DNA of 64,000 nt from Lepus europaeus (taxonomy: Eukaryota > Chordata > Mammalia > Lagomorpha > Leporidae). The notes beneath the pieces were generated by a model. The model was not told where the DNA came from and searched no databases. It saw only the letters and a list, made by a program, of their open reading frames with translations. Numbering within the stretch: position 1 is the first letter of the stretch; each line of letters opens with the position of its first letter. A program made the position numbers and the translations under genes. The DNA lies in contig NC_084834.1 in the NCBI RefSeq assembly GCF_033115175.1, positions 83,250,462 to 83,314,461 of the forward strand. The letters are read 5' to 3'. This document shows positions 20,290-31,927 of this stretch, piece by piece.

Positions 20290-22539
20290 GTAAGTGATAC
20301 TTTAGAGCCCTGCAGAGGTTTCAAAACTTAGATGTTGTTCACTCTTTAAGGGTTGGTTTCTATTACTGCTGTGTCCTGGTTGTGACTGAGTGACTGTTCT
20401 GGGACCTGGTTCACTGTTTTACTTACTCTAATCTTTATTCCTGACCATGTTGCAATTGAATGGTAATTCCTAAGAGAAAGCCAGGCACAGGAATTTTACC
20501 CGGCAAATATAGTCAAATACTAGAGAAAGATTCCGTCCTGATCAGGGTTTGTGATTGCCTCCAGGCTTTTCCCGAGTGATCTTTCAAAGGAAGAAGGAGC
20601 AACGAATTTCATTTCGTGCTTCTTCATTTCTTTCTCTTCTTTTTAAACTTCAGGGATTTTAGGCATAATATTTTCTGTTATTTTAAGGACCACTTTGTTA
20701 GTGTCTCTATGTTTGGCCAAGAATCACATTCTAAAATCATTTAGTTTCAGAGATAGTTCAAGGAGCTTTTGCCCCAGGCTGGAAATTTGAACTCACAGTA
20801 CCCAAGGGATATTTCAGTTATTCCTCTTGCTTTTGCTTTAAAGTGAGTCAACCATTCAAAGTAGTATTTAGCTGGTATTTGGTAGGAAAATAGACCTAGC
20901 AGCTTGCTGGTTCAAAATTAAACATTCAGTGTTTACTTTTTATCAATAACGAACTCGGTTAACAAAACTTCTTCCTCTTCTCTTTTGTTCTAAAATTTAA
21001 CTCGAAGCTGGCAACTTTTCCAGAACTGAATTAGAAATGTCTGGGGACGCTGTGAAGTGAGGGGAACTAACATTGTTTTACCACCAACTGTCAGGACTCA
21101 TATAGCACTCTTAGTTCACCTCAATGTGTGCAAGAAGTTCCGAAGTAAACATTAGCATCTCACACGAATGCTGTCTGAATCCAATTTGTGCATTCTGAAA
21201 CCCGGGGAGGGGGAAGGGAGCAGATATTAAGTTCTATGCCACTACATTTTGCATAGGTTTATTACCGAACAAGTTAAGATGTAGCAAAGAACAGCTGTCA
21301 GCAAATTCACAGTCTTCATTTTTATACTTCAAACCCAGAGGTTATTGCTCAGCTACTATGCATGTAAAAACTGCATGAGGATGTGGAATTCCTAGATATG
21401 TTTAAATTACCAGTGTCGTTTATTTGAGAGGAAGAGTTCAAGTTGGCTACTGTTTTTGGAACGAATTATAAAATGGCAAATACTTAATTCCTTATCCGTA
21501 AGTTTTATATTCAGCAAAATTATTCTAGAAATTCCATCCCCCTCCTAGTTATCTGCTGAGATCTTATCAAGATGATTAACATCGTAGTTGAATGCTAAGC
21601 TTCTTTGCCAGCCAGTTGGGTTTTGGTTGTTATCTCTCTGGCACAGAGGCTAGAATTTTTAAGACTACTTTTTATTATGATCAGACAGGGATAACCTCAA
21701 TAGACTATTGGCTTAAGTCAAAATCAAATGGTTTGATTATGATAGTGAGTATTTTATCAGTGACCTTGTTAAAATTGCTTCTGGGGTTGAGATGTTTTTG
21801 TTGCTAATCAGTTGAAATATGTCAGCATTATATAAAGTAAAAATAACTACATACCTAGGAAAAAGAACAAAAGTTCTCAAGGTTGAACTTCCAAAAACAT
21901 TATTATTTCCCACGTAAAATGTTTAATTTCCTAACAAGTTTAGCTGATATTAAAAGTTAAGTCTTCTAAATTTGATGGCTACATTCATAAGAGTTCTGCC
22001 CCAGGGTTGTTTTGAAAACTGTGTGTCTGATTTGTCAAACAGATTTCTAAGTGACCTCTCAACCATCTGCTGAATCAGGAACTTCATGTGACTTCCGTTG
22101 CAGTGTTAAGTAAGCCAATGCTTAGTTTTAGGGGTAAAGGAGATCTTTAAGCATAATCAGCTGTTTTATTTCATGTTTCTGTATCATTTCCGGTAATACA
22201 TGCGATTTTTCGATATGGGATTCTTGCACAGAATGACAGTGGATGGGTTCGGATAGAAAGCTAACAGGAAGTAAGGACCAGCATGACACTGGAGGTCTCC
22301 TGGGCTAGGCAAGTCACATTAGGCAAATCACATCCCAATCACCTGCATGCGAGTCCTGTGGATGACATCCTGTGACGTGATCGTGGAATTCTGTGTATTT
22401 TGCTCTAAGGTCTCAGAACCATTTGAGTCTAGCCCCTTTCTGTCCCCACGCACGTCTGTCATGTAGTCATATATGATCTGTTTTGAGACTCACACAGTTC
22501 CATGTATCTGGTCCTGAACATGATATAGGCAGGCAGATA

Positions 22540-22875
22540 GGATTAAATCAATTAGACTCAGGAGCTGGAAGACCACGCCCTCCCCCACGCCCCCTGTGTG
22601 ACCTCATGCCCCTACCTGATCTTTCCTGTGTGTAACCACTCTCCTTTTGGAAGCTGATGAAAGGTGTGGAGTGCCCAAGGCGCTCTCTCTGCTTTCCTGC
22701 CCACACTACGCTGCCTGTGGCTGCTCCTAACCACATGCTTTGCTCCATGTGGCTTCCAGCCTGCTCTCTGCCTGGTATGGACCCAGCTTCTAGACTTCTT
22801 TCTCCCTTAAATAAAGCCCTCATTTTCCTGTGTACTTCTCTCACTAAATAAATGCTAAAAGCTTACCATCTCACC
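22540..22875 (+). mobile_element. LTR-like fossil (solo LTR candidate)
   Basis: A GC-rich stretch followed by CCCTTAAATAAAGCCCTC and a CT-rich end at 'ctcactaaataaatgc' has the U3-R-U5 look of an ERV LTR in plus sense. No internal proviral region is next to it. Borders and family are not certain. Confidence 0.35.
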
Positions 22876-23038
22876 TGTTTTATTCAAGCTGATATTCAGA
22901 ATTCTTATCTGAATAGATGGTAAGAACCCTTGAAATTTTAATATTAAAATAATAAAATAATTAATAAAGCTAACCTATAGTAAACACACAGCACCTTACT
23001 TTAGTTCCATATCTTTTTATTTAAGTCTTACTATTTTT

Positions 23039-23339
23039 GAAAAAAGACTTACTTGTTTGAAAGGCAGAGTTAGAGAGAAGGAGAGGTCTTCCATCTGCTG
23101 GTTCACTCCTCAAATGGCTGCAGTGGCCAGAGCTGCACTGATCAGAAGCCAGGAGCTTATTCTGGGTCTCCCATGTGGATGGCAGGGGTCCAAGTATTTG
23201 GGCCATCTTCCACTGCTTTCTCGGGCACATTAGCAGGGAGGTGGCTTGGAAGTAGAGTAGCCAGGATTTGAAGCAGCGTCCATATGGAATGCCCGTGCTG
23301 TAGGCAGCAGTCTAACCCACTACACCACAGCGCCAGCCC
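23039..23339 (-). repeat. CSINE
   Basis: Minus-strand element. The flanks 'taagtcttactatttttg' and 'gtaagttttactacttgg' form an imperfect duplication. Confidence 0.9.
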
Positions 23340-23630
23340 TGTAAGTTTTACTACTTGGTGAGGCATATCCTCCGTTTGTATTCTCTTTATTTGTGATTGT
23401 TTTATTTTACTGAATCACGGAGGCTGCCCTGGACTGTGTTGAGTAGTACGTCTCCTGTTACCATGGCTATTCCTGGCATGAAAGGCAAAGCTTCCATTGG
23501 TTCCTCACTACATATGAGAATTGTGCTAAGTTTGTAGCAGAGATTCTCCTTGGGTTAAGCAAGATTTCTTCTGTTCTGGCTTGCTAAAAGGTACCTCCCA
23601 CCCCAAGAATTTTGATCGCAAATCATTAAT

Positions 23631-23970
23631 AATTTTTTTTTTTTTTTTTTTTGGACAGGCAGAGTGGATAGTGAGAGAGAGAGACAGAGAGACAGGTCTT
23701 CCTTTTTGCCATTGGTTCACCCTCCAATGGCCGCTGTGGCTGGCTCATCGTGCTGATCCGAAGCCAGGAGTCAGGTGTTTCTCCTGGTCTCCCATGCGGG
23801 TGCAGGGCCCAAGCACTTGGGCCATCCTCCACTGCCTTCCCGGGCCATAGCAGAGAGCTGGCCTGGAAGAGGGGCAACTGGGATAGAATCCGGTGCCCTA
23901 ACTGGGACTAGAACCCGGTGTGCCGGCACCGCAAGGCGGAGGATTAGCCTGTTAAGCCACAGCACCGGCC
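23631..23970 (-). repeat. CSINE, young subtype
   Basis: Full-length minus-strand element with a 20-T tail side. The duplication GCAAATCATTAAT lies at 23,618-23,630 and 23,971-23,983. Confidence 0.95.
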
Positions 23971-24106
23971 GCAAATCATTAATTTTATAAATGCTTTTTT
24001 CTTTTTTGGTCTTTACTAAATTCTTTTTTCTATTTTTTTTTATCACTTACCATCTATTGAGATGATAGTATGGTTTATAATTTATCTCTTTTAATCTATT
24101 GTACTT

Positions 24107-24425
24107 AAAATATTTATTTACTTATTTGAAAGGCAGAGTTACAGAGATAGAGAAGGAGAGATATAGGGAGAGATATTTCCTCCATTGGTTCACTCCCTAA
24201 ATAGGGCAACGGTCACGGCTTGGCCAGGCCAAAGCCAAGAGTCTAGAACTCCATCACCTGGGTCTTCCATGTGCGTGACAGGGGCCCAAGTACTCAGGCC
24301 ATCTTCTACCACTTTCCCAGGAACATTAGCAGGGAGCTGCATCCAAAGTGGAACAGCCAGGACTCCAACCGGCACTCATATGGGATGCCAGCATCACAGG
24401 CCATGTCATTCTGCTATACCACAAC
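24107..24425 (-). repeat. CSINE
   Basis: Minus-strand element from TTATTTGAAAGGCAGAG to a decayed head 'tataccacaac'. Confidence 0.88.
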
Positions 24426-24587
24426 TGATGTAGTTAATATGCCTATTAATGTAGCTTCTTATACAGCTAGATGTTTTGATATTATAACATTTTACATTCC
24501 TGGGACAAACCCTATCTTATTAAATTTTATTTCTTTTTATATACTATTAAACTTGAATAATCATTTATTTAGGATGTTTATATAATT

Positions 24588-24668
24588 TTTTAAAGATTTA
24601 TTTTATTTATTTGAAAGAGTTTCAGAGGTAGGCAGAGCCAGAGGGAGAGGGAGAGGGAGAGGGAGAGG

Positions 24669-24701
<33 letters not shown>

Positions 24702-24969
24702 GGAGAGAGAGGTTTTCCATCTGCTGGTTCACTCCGCAAATGAATGCAACGGCCAGAGCTGAGCTGATCCGAAGCCAGGAGCCAGGAGCTTCTTCCAGGT
24801 CTCCCATGCAGGTGCACGGGCCCCAGAACTTGAGCCATCTTCTACTCCTTTCCCAGGCCACAGCACAGGGCTGGATCAGAAGTGGAGCAGCCGGGACTCA
24901 AACTGGCACCCATATGGGATGCCAGCACTGCAGGTGGTGGCTTTAACCCACTGCACCACAGTGCTGGCC
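24588..24969 (-). repeat. CSINE with expanded GGGAGA tract
   Basis: Minus-strand element whose CT tract has grown into about 65 bp of (GGGAGA)n/(GA)n at 24,640-24,705. The flanks 'aggatgtttatataat' and 'aaggatatttatattt' form an imperfect duplication. Confidence 0.9.
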
Positions 24970-25825
24970 CAAGGATATTTATATTTACATTGTAAGCCAC
25001 ATTCATCTTTTACATGTCTGAATCTTTTCCATTTTTATATAGTCTGAAACTATTTACAAAAGATAAGGATCACTTTTCTCTTGGACATTAACTAAGATTT
25101 GCTGGTTAAACCAGCAGGACCTGATATTTTCCTGGGGGCACCTAATTTAAGTTTCTTTACTGGTGATTGTGAAATATAGGCTTTCAGCTTTTTTAAAGAT
25201 TTGATTGTATTAGTGTATATATTTCTCAAGTAATTTTCATTTAACTTAAGTCTTCAGATGTATTGTCATAAACTTATTTGTAGTGTTCGCTTCTAATTCT
25301 TTAAATATTTTGTCTGTGGTTATGATCCCTTTTTGGCAATATTATTGGTGACTTTTTACATGTTTTCAGCTTTGCTTTAGGTTTACATTTCTACTCTATT
25401 TTCACGGCACAGCCTAGTTTGCCAGGCCTGGCCTTGCACGGTGTATCCCCAGAGCCCCCATCTGTGGGAAGGACTTCCTTTCTCTTTTATTCTGAAGGAG
25501 CTCAACCGCCAGCTGGCAGCTACCCGCCTCAGAACTGGGGACCCTGCTTACCTAAGAATTTGGTTTCCGTTTATTTTGGTCTGGGCTATGTTTATCTTGC
25601 TTTTAAGCCTAACCATATATTTTTTTATTTTCCTTTTTATAATTCATTTTTCATTCTTATATGCTTTCAGCAGGATGGGTTTATCAAATACCATGATCTT
25701 GGGGAGCTGTGTCTGATAAAATCAGCCAAGCTAGCACAATGACCTCCACAAGGACAGGAGCCATCCTGCCTCCCCCTGCCCTGCCCTCCCTCAGTCCTGA
25801 CCTCCCTTTGTCTGTTTGTCTGTTT
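24970..25825. other. Unassigned intron sequence
   Basis: About 850 bp, AT-rich at first and then a GC-richer block (25,400-25,560). No exon or repeat identified. Confidence 0.4.
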
Positions 25826-25834
25826 CTGACACAT

Positions 25835-25935
25835 ACCACGTGTCAAGCTCTGCAGTGGCATTGTGCACACACTAATTTCACTGTCATTTTAGAGGTGAAG
25901 AAACTGAAGTTTGAAACAAGGGACTTTGCCACGGC
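25835..25935 (+). repeat. MIR fragment
   Basis: 'accacgtgtcaagctctgcagtgg' and 'ttttagaggtgaagaaactgaag' match the MIR consensus order in plus sense. Confidence 0.6.
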
Positions 25936-26157
25936 CATTTGGATAGAGACGGACAGGGCTGCCTCCACAACCACACCCTCTCTTCCATCCTGCACCTGCT
26001 CTAGCCCTTGAGCCTGTTCTTCATGCTGCCCCTTAAGGGCTCTGGGGATGTGTTCGACTTTTCTCCTTTCAGCCCAGCCCTTTCATGAAATAAATGCTTT
26101 GACAAATGGCATCATTATAACAGAGATGACTGCTAAATCCCTTAAGAGGCCAAGGGG

Positions 26158-26495
26158 GTGCTGGCGCCATGGCTCACTTGGCTAATCCTCCGCCTGCGGT
26201 GCCGGCATCCCCTATGGGCACTGTGTTCTAGTCCTGGCTGCTCCTCTTCCAGTCCAGCTCTCTGCTGTGGCCTGGGAGGGCAGTGGAGGATGACCCAAGT
26301 GCTTAGGCCCCTGCACCCACATGGGAGACCAGGAGGAAGCACCTGTCTTCTGGCTTCAGATTGGTGCAGCGCCGGCCGTAGTGGCCATTTGGGGGGTGAA
26401 CCAATGGAAGGAATACCTTTCTCTCTGTCTCTCTCACACTGTCTAATTCTACCTGTCAAATAAAGTAAAAAAAAAATTTTTTTTAATTAAAAAAA
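26158..26495 (+). repeat. CSINE, young-type head
   Basis: Head CTGGCGCCATGGCTCACTTG with GGCTAATCCTCC. The duplication AAGAGGCCAAGGGG lies at 26,144-26,157 and 26,496-26,509. Confidence 0.95.
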
Positions 26496-26511
26496 AAGAG
26501 GCCAAGGGGAC

Positions 26512-26631
26512 CTTTTGTGGCACAGTGGGGTAAGCTGCTGCCTGAGAAGCCAGCATCACATATGAGTGCTGGTTCAAGTCCCAGCTGCTCTACTGATGGT
26601 TTTCGAGATTTATTCATTTACTTTGAAAATC

Positions 26632-26662
<31 letters not shown>

Positions 26663-27038
26663 GTTCACATCCCAGATGGCCACAACGGCCTGCACTGGGC
26701 CAGTCTGAAGCCAGGAGCTTCCTCTGGGTCTCCCACAAGGATGAGAGGGGTCCAAACACTTGGGCTGTCCTCCACTGTTTCCCAGGCCATTAGCAGAGAG
26801 CTGGATCAGAAGTGGAGCAGCAGGGACATGAACTGGTACCCACATGGGATGCTGGTGCCACAAGTGGCAGCTTTACCAGCTACACCACAACACCAGACTC
26901 CTTGTTCCTGACTTCAGCCTGGTCCTGTGCTGACTGTTGTGACCATCTGAGAAGTGAACAAGCAGATGAAAGATCTTCCCCCCCCCCCACCGTAGCTCTA
27001 CTTTCAAATAAATAAATATATAAATCTTTTAAAAAAAA
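26512..27038 (+). repeat. Old CSINE, split and partly deleted
   Basis: The head (26,512-26,597) and the 3' part (26,900-27,038, from 'cctgacttcagcctgg') are plus strand. About 100 bp of the middle is missing at the point where a minus-strand SINE sits. Confidence 0.8.
26598..26898 (-). repeat. CSINE nested in an older CSINE
   Basis: Minus-strand element with a GA tract at 26,632-26,658 and a head ending 'caccacaacaccaga'. The junction lacks a clean duplication and the host SINE lost sequence there, so insertion may have been deletion-associated. Confidence 0.85.
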
Positions 27039-27059
27039 AGGGGGGGGGGACCATATTCT

Positions 27060-27780
27060 TCTGACAGCACCCTCTACAGTTCTCATTGGCATTTACTATG
27101 AGTTCCTTATTGGTTTTTATCGGCCTTAGAAACATTTACTTGGAATTCCTTCTGTCAGTTTTTATGCAAAGCATTATAAAGTATAGAAAGGAGTTTTAGA
27201 ATTAGTAAATATTTACAGCTGCTTTTATTTTACTTGTTTTTCATGTTATAAAAGTATGTGCATATAATCTGAAAAACAATACTTTCCAAGTTTGGAATTG
27301 GGTAGCTGTTGAAATCAGACTTTTTCTTAGCAGAAAATATAATGATGCCAGTAACTACAAGAATGCAATGCACAAGTACAGCTTCATTAATGAGTTATGA
27401 CTGTTGAAAGAATGTTCTAGAAAGAAAGAGAAACACTTGTCAGAGGTCCTTGGACCTCTTCCAAATCTTAGATTTAAATATATTTGCAGAGAAATACAGA
27501 TAGCTTCCAAGAGATGCTGAAATTTTTAAAATTTATTCCTTATTTAAGTGAAATAAAGCAGCTTAAGTGCAAATTAGCAACAACAAACAATCCTTTTATT
27601 TTCATGCACAATTCAGGGAATATGTGATAATTGAATGAGTAAAGATACATCTTTAATTTTTAATACTAATCATAATAGATGTATACATCTATACATGTTT
27701 GTAAAGAAAAAGTAATTTCTTTGTGCTGTGCAAATATTGACCTACGACAGCAAAAAGTCTAGAAAAGTTCATATAGAATG
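27060..27780. other. AT-rich unassigned intron sequence
   Basis: About 720 bp, strongly AT-rich. No repeat family or exon recognised. Confidence 0.4.
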
Positions 27781-27782
27781 CT

Positions 27783-28090
27783 TTTTGAATATTTATGTAT
27801 TTGAAAGGCTGAGTGACAGAGGGAGAAAGGCAGAGAAAGATCTTCCATCTGGTGTTTCATTCCCCAAATAGTTGCAACCAAGGCTGTACCATATCAAAGC
27901 CAGTAGTCTGGGATTTCATCCAGGTATCCTATGTGGGAGCAGGGGCCCAAGCACTTGGGCCATCCTCTGCTGCTCTCCCAGGTGCACTAGCAGGGAACTG
28001 GATAAGAAACGAAGCAGCCAGAACTTGAGCCAGCATTCTGATAAGGGATGTCAGCACACAAGTGCTGGCTTAACCTGGTGCACCACATTC
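27783..28090 (-). repeat. CSINE
   Basis: Minus-strand element from TTTATGTATTTGAAAGGC to 'ggtgcaccacattcag'. Confidence 0.88.
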
Positions 28091-28121
28091 AGACAGAAAC
28101 TATAAATAAGAACAACATATC

Positions 28122-28450
28122 TGGGGCTGGCGCTGTTGTATAGTGGGTAAAGCCGCCACCTGCAGTTCCAGCATCCCATATGGGTGCCAGTTCAAGACCT
28201 GGCCGCTCCACTTCGGTTCCAGCTCTTTCCTATGGCCTGGGAAAGCAGTGGAGGATGGCCCAAGTCCTTGGGCCCCTGCACCCACATGGGAGACCTGGAG
28301 GAAGCTCCTGGCTCCTGGCTTTGGATCGGTGCAGCTCTGGCCGTTGTGGCCATTTGGGGACTGAACCAACAGATGGAAGACCTCTCTCTCTGCCTCTCCT
28401 TCTTTCTGTGTGTGACTCTTTCAAATAAATAAATAAATCTTTAAAAAAAT
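28122..28450 (+). repeat. CSINE
   Basis: Plus-strand element, close to full length, head GGGGCTGGCGCTGTTG, tail AAATAAATAAATC. Confidence 0.92.
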
Positions 28451-29297
28451 TATGATACATAAAACTTTTTCAGGAAGAATTTTATCCTTTACATTTGTTA
28501 TTTACAGTTTTTGTGCTCTTGTATCTTTCCCGCTCTTTATGTCTAAACTCCATGTTGCTAAGTAACCTGGAAAACAGCCTCATGGCTCTGCTGGGTATTT
28601 CTGTTAGTGGCCCAAATTTGAACTCCTCTACAAATACCTGCTTCTCCTTCCAATGAATCTGGAGCTGTAAAATTGGAATTATCATTAGTTTAGCCAATTC
28701 TGTCTTCAGAGACCATTCCTCACCTGCTTTATGGGTGTCATATGCACATTTCACTTAGGTGTGGACTGGACTGGCAGGAGTGGGGCAGGTTGCAAAAGGA
28801 CTGGGGAGTGTTCAGTTTCTTTTAGGGAGCCCAAGCCCCATTCCACGACGTGGAGACCAGGGGCAGAGGAATGGATCTGCTAGGAGTCCCCGCCACTGGG
28901 ATTTCTTGGCCCCAGGAAAGGTCTAGATAGACAAGAGCCAGTTCAGTTATCTCAAGGTCATACTCTCCACAGGTGGACCCCAGGAATTAGAAACTTGAGA
29001 CCAGAATTTGGCAATCTGGACTTTATGATTTGTGTTTGATGTTTTCTGTAACGTGATTTTAGATGGAACTTTATTTTGAAGCTCAAGCCTAACTTTTCCT
29101 TTTATCTAATATCCCATTAATATTCTTTAAAAGACCTTCTTAGTAAAAAAAAAAAAAAAATGAACTATTTTTAATTCCCTCTTTTTACTGAATATTTGTC
29201 ATACTTTTTATTCATTTAATTACTAGAATTATTTCTTTTTAGTGTGTGATGTTCAGTTTGTAATAGATTATAAAGCAAGAGTTCAAAGTTACTCTTA
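28451..29297. other. Unassigned intron sequence
   Basis: About 850 bp with a 17-A run near 29,143-29,160. No exon recognised. Confidence 0.4.
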
Positions 29298-29314
29298 TGA
29301 ATGCTAATAATTAT

Positions 29315-29351
29315 TTTTTTATTTGACAGGTAGAGTTATAGACAGCGAGAA

Positions 29352-29400
<49 letters not shown>

Positions 29401-29542
29401 TCTTCCTTCTGTTGGTTCATTCCCCAAATGGCCACCATGGCCGGCGCTGCACCGACCTGAAGCCAGGAGCCAGGTGCTTCTTCCTGGTCTCCCTTGCGGG
29501 TGCAGGAGCCCAAGCACATTGGGCCATCCTCCACTGCCCTCT
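29315..29542 (-). repeat. CSINE, 5'-truncated, recent
   Basis: The minus-strand element stops at 'ggccatcctccactgccct', lacking about 120 bp of its 5' part. The duplication GAATGCTAATAATTATT (17 bp) lies at 29,298-29,314 and 29,543-29,559. The truncation therefore arose at insertion. Confidence 0.95.
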
Positions 29543-29559
29543 GAATGCTAATAATTATT

Positions 29560-29715
29560 AAGTATTTAGCATTGTGCCAAGTACTTAATGTGTGTAACTT
29601 ATCAATCTCCAAATCCATGTTATGAGAAGTTGGCTTTGAAACTCAGGGAGATTTTATTAACTAGCCCAAAGATGCACAGTAATGAAAGGGAAGAATTGAA
29701 CTCCAATTGAAAATG
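29560..29715 (+). repeat. MIR
   Basis: 'tatttagcattgtgccaagtacttaatg' and the following blocks match MIR in plus sense. The CSINE above landed at its edge. Confidence 0.6.
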
Positions 29716-31154
29716 TTTCTTAGCTGCTGGATCATTATAAAATTACAACGCATTCTACAATAATAAGTGCTTTTCAAAGCCATTAACTTGGGTGGGCATG
29801 TGGCAGAGTGGTTAAGATACTACCTGGCAAAAATACTGTATCTTCAATATGATTGAAATTTGATGGAAGTATGTGCAGGAGAATGTATTGGGATACCTGT
29901 TCTTTATTTTGTGTTTTGGTCACTACATTGCCCTTCTCTTTCAAACCCTACCCTGAATTCTAAGAACATAATCAGTCCATTGTGTTCATTTACCCCTGGG
30001 AAAGTTGGTGCTGTAGGGCTGAAAACAGATGTGGTCGGCCAACAGCCTCTGTTCCTGGTTTTTGTTTTCTGGAGGCCTGAGTTCCTAGGGAGGATTGTAC
30101 TAGGCTTAAAGCAAGAAAGGTGATTGAGGAAGAGAAAGAAGCCAGACAAGAGGGTTTTCCAAGAATGGGAAAAGGAATAGATGTATGCAGATCCTTGGTT
30201 AAATGGGAATTCTACTCTCAGGTATTCCCAGGTGAGACAGCAGGATCTCAGGAGAGAATATCTCTGGGATATGGCTAAAAGGGGTGGACCCCAAACACTG
30301 GAACTTCCAGCCTTAGTAGACTCCTGGCGCCTATACAGCACAGTGCTCTGCTTCCTAGGTTGGGACTATGAGTAAGAGCAGTAGCGAGAGCCCCATTTTC
30401 TAGGCACTCTTCTATTCTGGGGAGACCCTAGAGAGGTAGAACTCTACCCCAACTGCAACAGAAAATAATCAGCTGAGAGGAACTTTCCACTTTCCATCTG
30501 TCAAGTGGGATGGAAGCTTGAGATCAGACTTCATTTCACACTCTCAGAATGCCTATGCAGTACTTCTGACACACTCAAGTTTGGGAGGTAAGATTCATAC
30601 TAGTTACACATGAATATGGGAGAAGAAACCATTCTGGAAGTTAATGCCAAAATGATAGTAATGACCCCTTCTGGGTGATAAGTTTGAGTTTGTATTTTTC
30701 AATTTGGCTTGACTTTTCTTTATTTCCTCGATTTTCTGTAATGGATAAGTAAGTACTTTTAAAGTTTTATAATCAAAATACTCAAAGAATTATGTTTAGA
30801 AAAATTGTGCTTTTCTCCACATTTTATATTTATATTTATTCTCTACATAGATGTTTTGGTTAGTCATTTTTTTGTGTGGTTTGGAGTAGAAAATAGGTGA
30901 ATTAGCTTAGACTGTGGACCTGAAAGAGACACGGCTGTGAGTTTCACACACAATTCCACAACTTACTACCTTTCTCAGATCACATTTCTCTGAAAATCTG
31001 AAATAAAGGTTCACATGCATGTGATTTATTAAGGAAATATTTCTGGGAAAACCAGTGAAGGAGTGGGCAACTCTGGCCAGGGAAAGGAAAGAAGCCAAGC
31101 AAGGGTAAGATTTCAGACAGAGTAGGAGCCTCACCCAATCCTCAAGGGAGCTCT
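29716..31154. other. Unassigned intron sequence
   Basis: About 1.4 kb with no CSINE. No exon or known repeat was recognised. Confidence 0.4.
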
Positions 31155-31169
31155 GAGATATAAATTATG

Positions 31170-31224
31170 GGATGCCGGAGCTGCCGGCCAGGCCGTTCAC
31201 CCGATGCGCCACAGCGCTGGCTAG
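31170..31224 (-). repeat. 55-bp CSINE head with flanking duplication
   Basis: The minus strand reads GCCAGCGCTGTGGCGCATCG through CCGGCATCC, which is only the first 55 bases of a C-repeat. GAGATATAAATTATG (31,155-31,169) and GAGGTATAAATTATG (31,225-31,239) flank it, with 14 of 15 bases alike. A SINE that lacks its 3' end yet has a target duplication points to internal priming on the SINE RNA rather than at its A tail. Confidence 0.8.
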
Positions 31225-31469
31225 GAGGTATAAATTATGCCTCACGGTTTGGCCTGCTTTGAGGTAAGGGAGCTGGGCTTTCCTAGCTCCACATCAGTGA
31301 GTTACTGCCTACAGAGCCACCTGCGGAAACATAATGTCCCAGGACTTCTGGCTTTCCACACAGGCATGGGAAGCAACTCCAGTAGCCCAAGGGCAGAAGA
31401 GTCACAGAAGCATAGGGTGCCCAGAAATCAATCCACAAGTAACAGGAAGTCCGTTTAGGCGAGCTGGAA

Positions 31470-31925
31470 CTCTTGTATCCCTGAGTAATGATGCTGTCTG
31501 CTTAATCGTTGATTTAATATGCTCACCTTCCCAGGAAACACCTGTTGCATCCTGGATCAGGGTGCTTGCTGGGACTCCCACCTCACCTGCATACCTCCCA
31601 CTTCCTTATAAAAAGAGGTGGAAGGCAGAAGAGCTCTCTTTCCACCATGGACCTTACTTAGAGTCCATTTTCTCTCTTTCCACCACTGAACCCTGCTCAG
31701 ACATACTAATCCCATGTATACTCTTTTGCCATGGGTCTTGCGTGGACCTTCCCATTTATGGTACCACTTTCAGTTTTTCCTTTCTGTCACGTACAAGCAA
31801 CTCTTTGGCTCACTCACGTTGGGTATTTCTCTGTGTGGAGCAGCCCACACTCAAGCATGAATGTATGTTTATTTCCTCACTGCCAAATAAACTCTGTGCC
31901 TATTTGCACACACGTACACACAAAG
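31470..31925 (+). mobile_element. LTR-like fossil (solo LTR candidate)
   Basis: CTTCCTTATAAAAAGAGG near 31,600 resembles a TATA box, and CCAAATAAACTCTGTGCC near 31,885 resembles an R-region polyadenylation signal. Spacing and CT-rich composition fit an ERV LTR in plus sense. No internal region is present. It lies 1.3-1.8 kb upstream of HPGDS exon 2. Family and borders are uncertain. Confidence 0.35.
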
Positions 31926-31927
31926 AT

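Larger units (their letters stand above)
19890..23020 (+). other. CSINE-free 3.1-kb segment around the putative HPGDS promoter
   Basis: No C-repeat occurs in 3.1 kb, against an average of about one per kb elsewhere. It contains the candidate first exon and, near its end, one LTR-like fossil. No coding exon was recognised. Low SINE density is compatible with regulatory constraint around a promoter, but chance is possible. Confidence 0.45.

Noticed and set aside
24640-24705. CRISPR-like or functional tandem array
   Set aside because: It is a simple (GGGAGA)n/(GA)n expansion of a SINE's CT tract, with no spacers.
31595-31630. TATA-containing promoter of HPGDS
   Set aside because: The TATAAAAAG lies in an LTR-like fossil and no exon with a good donor follows it; kept only as a possible alternative start.
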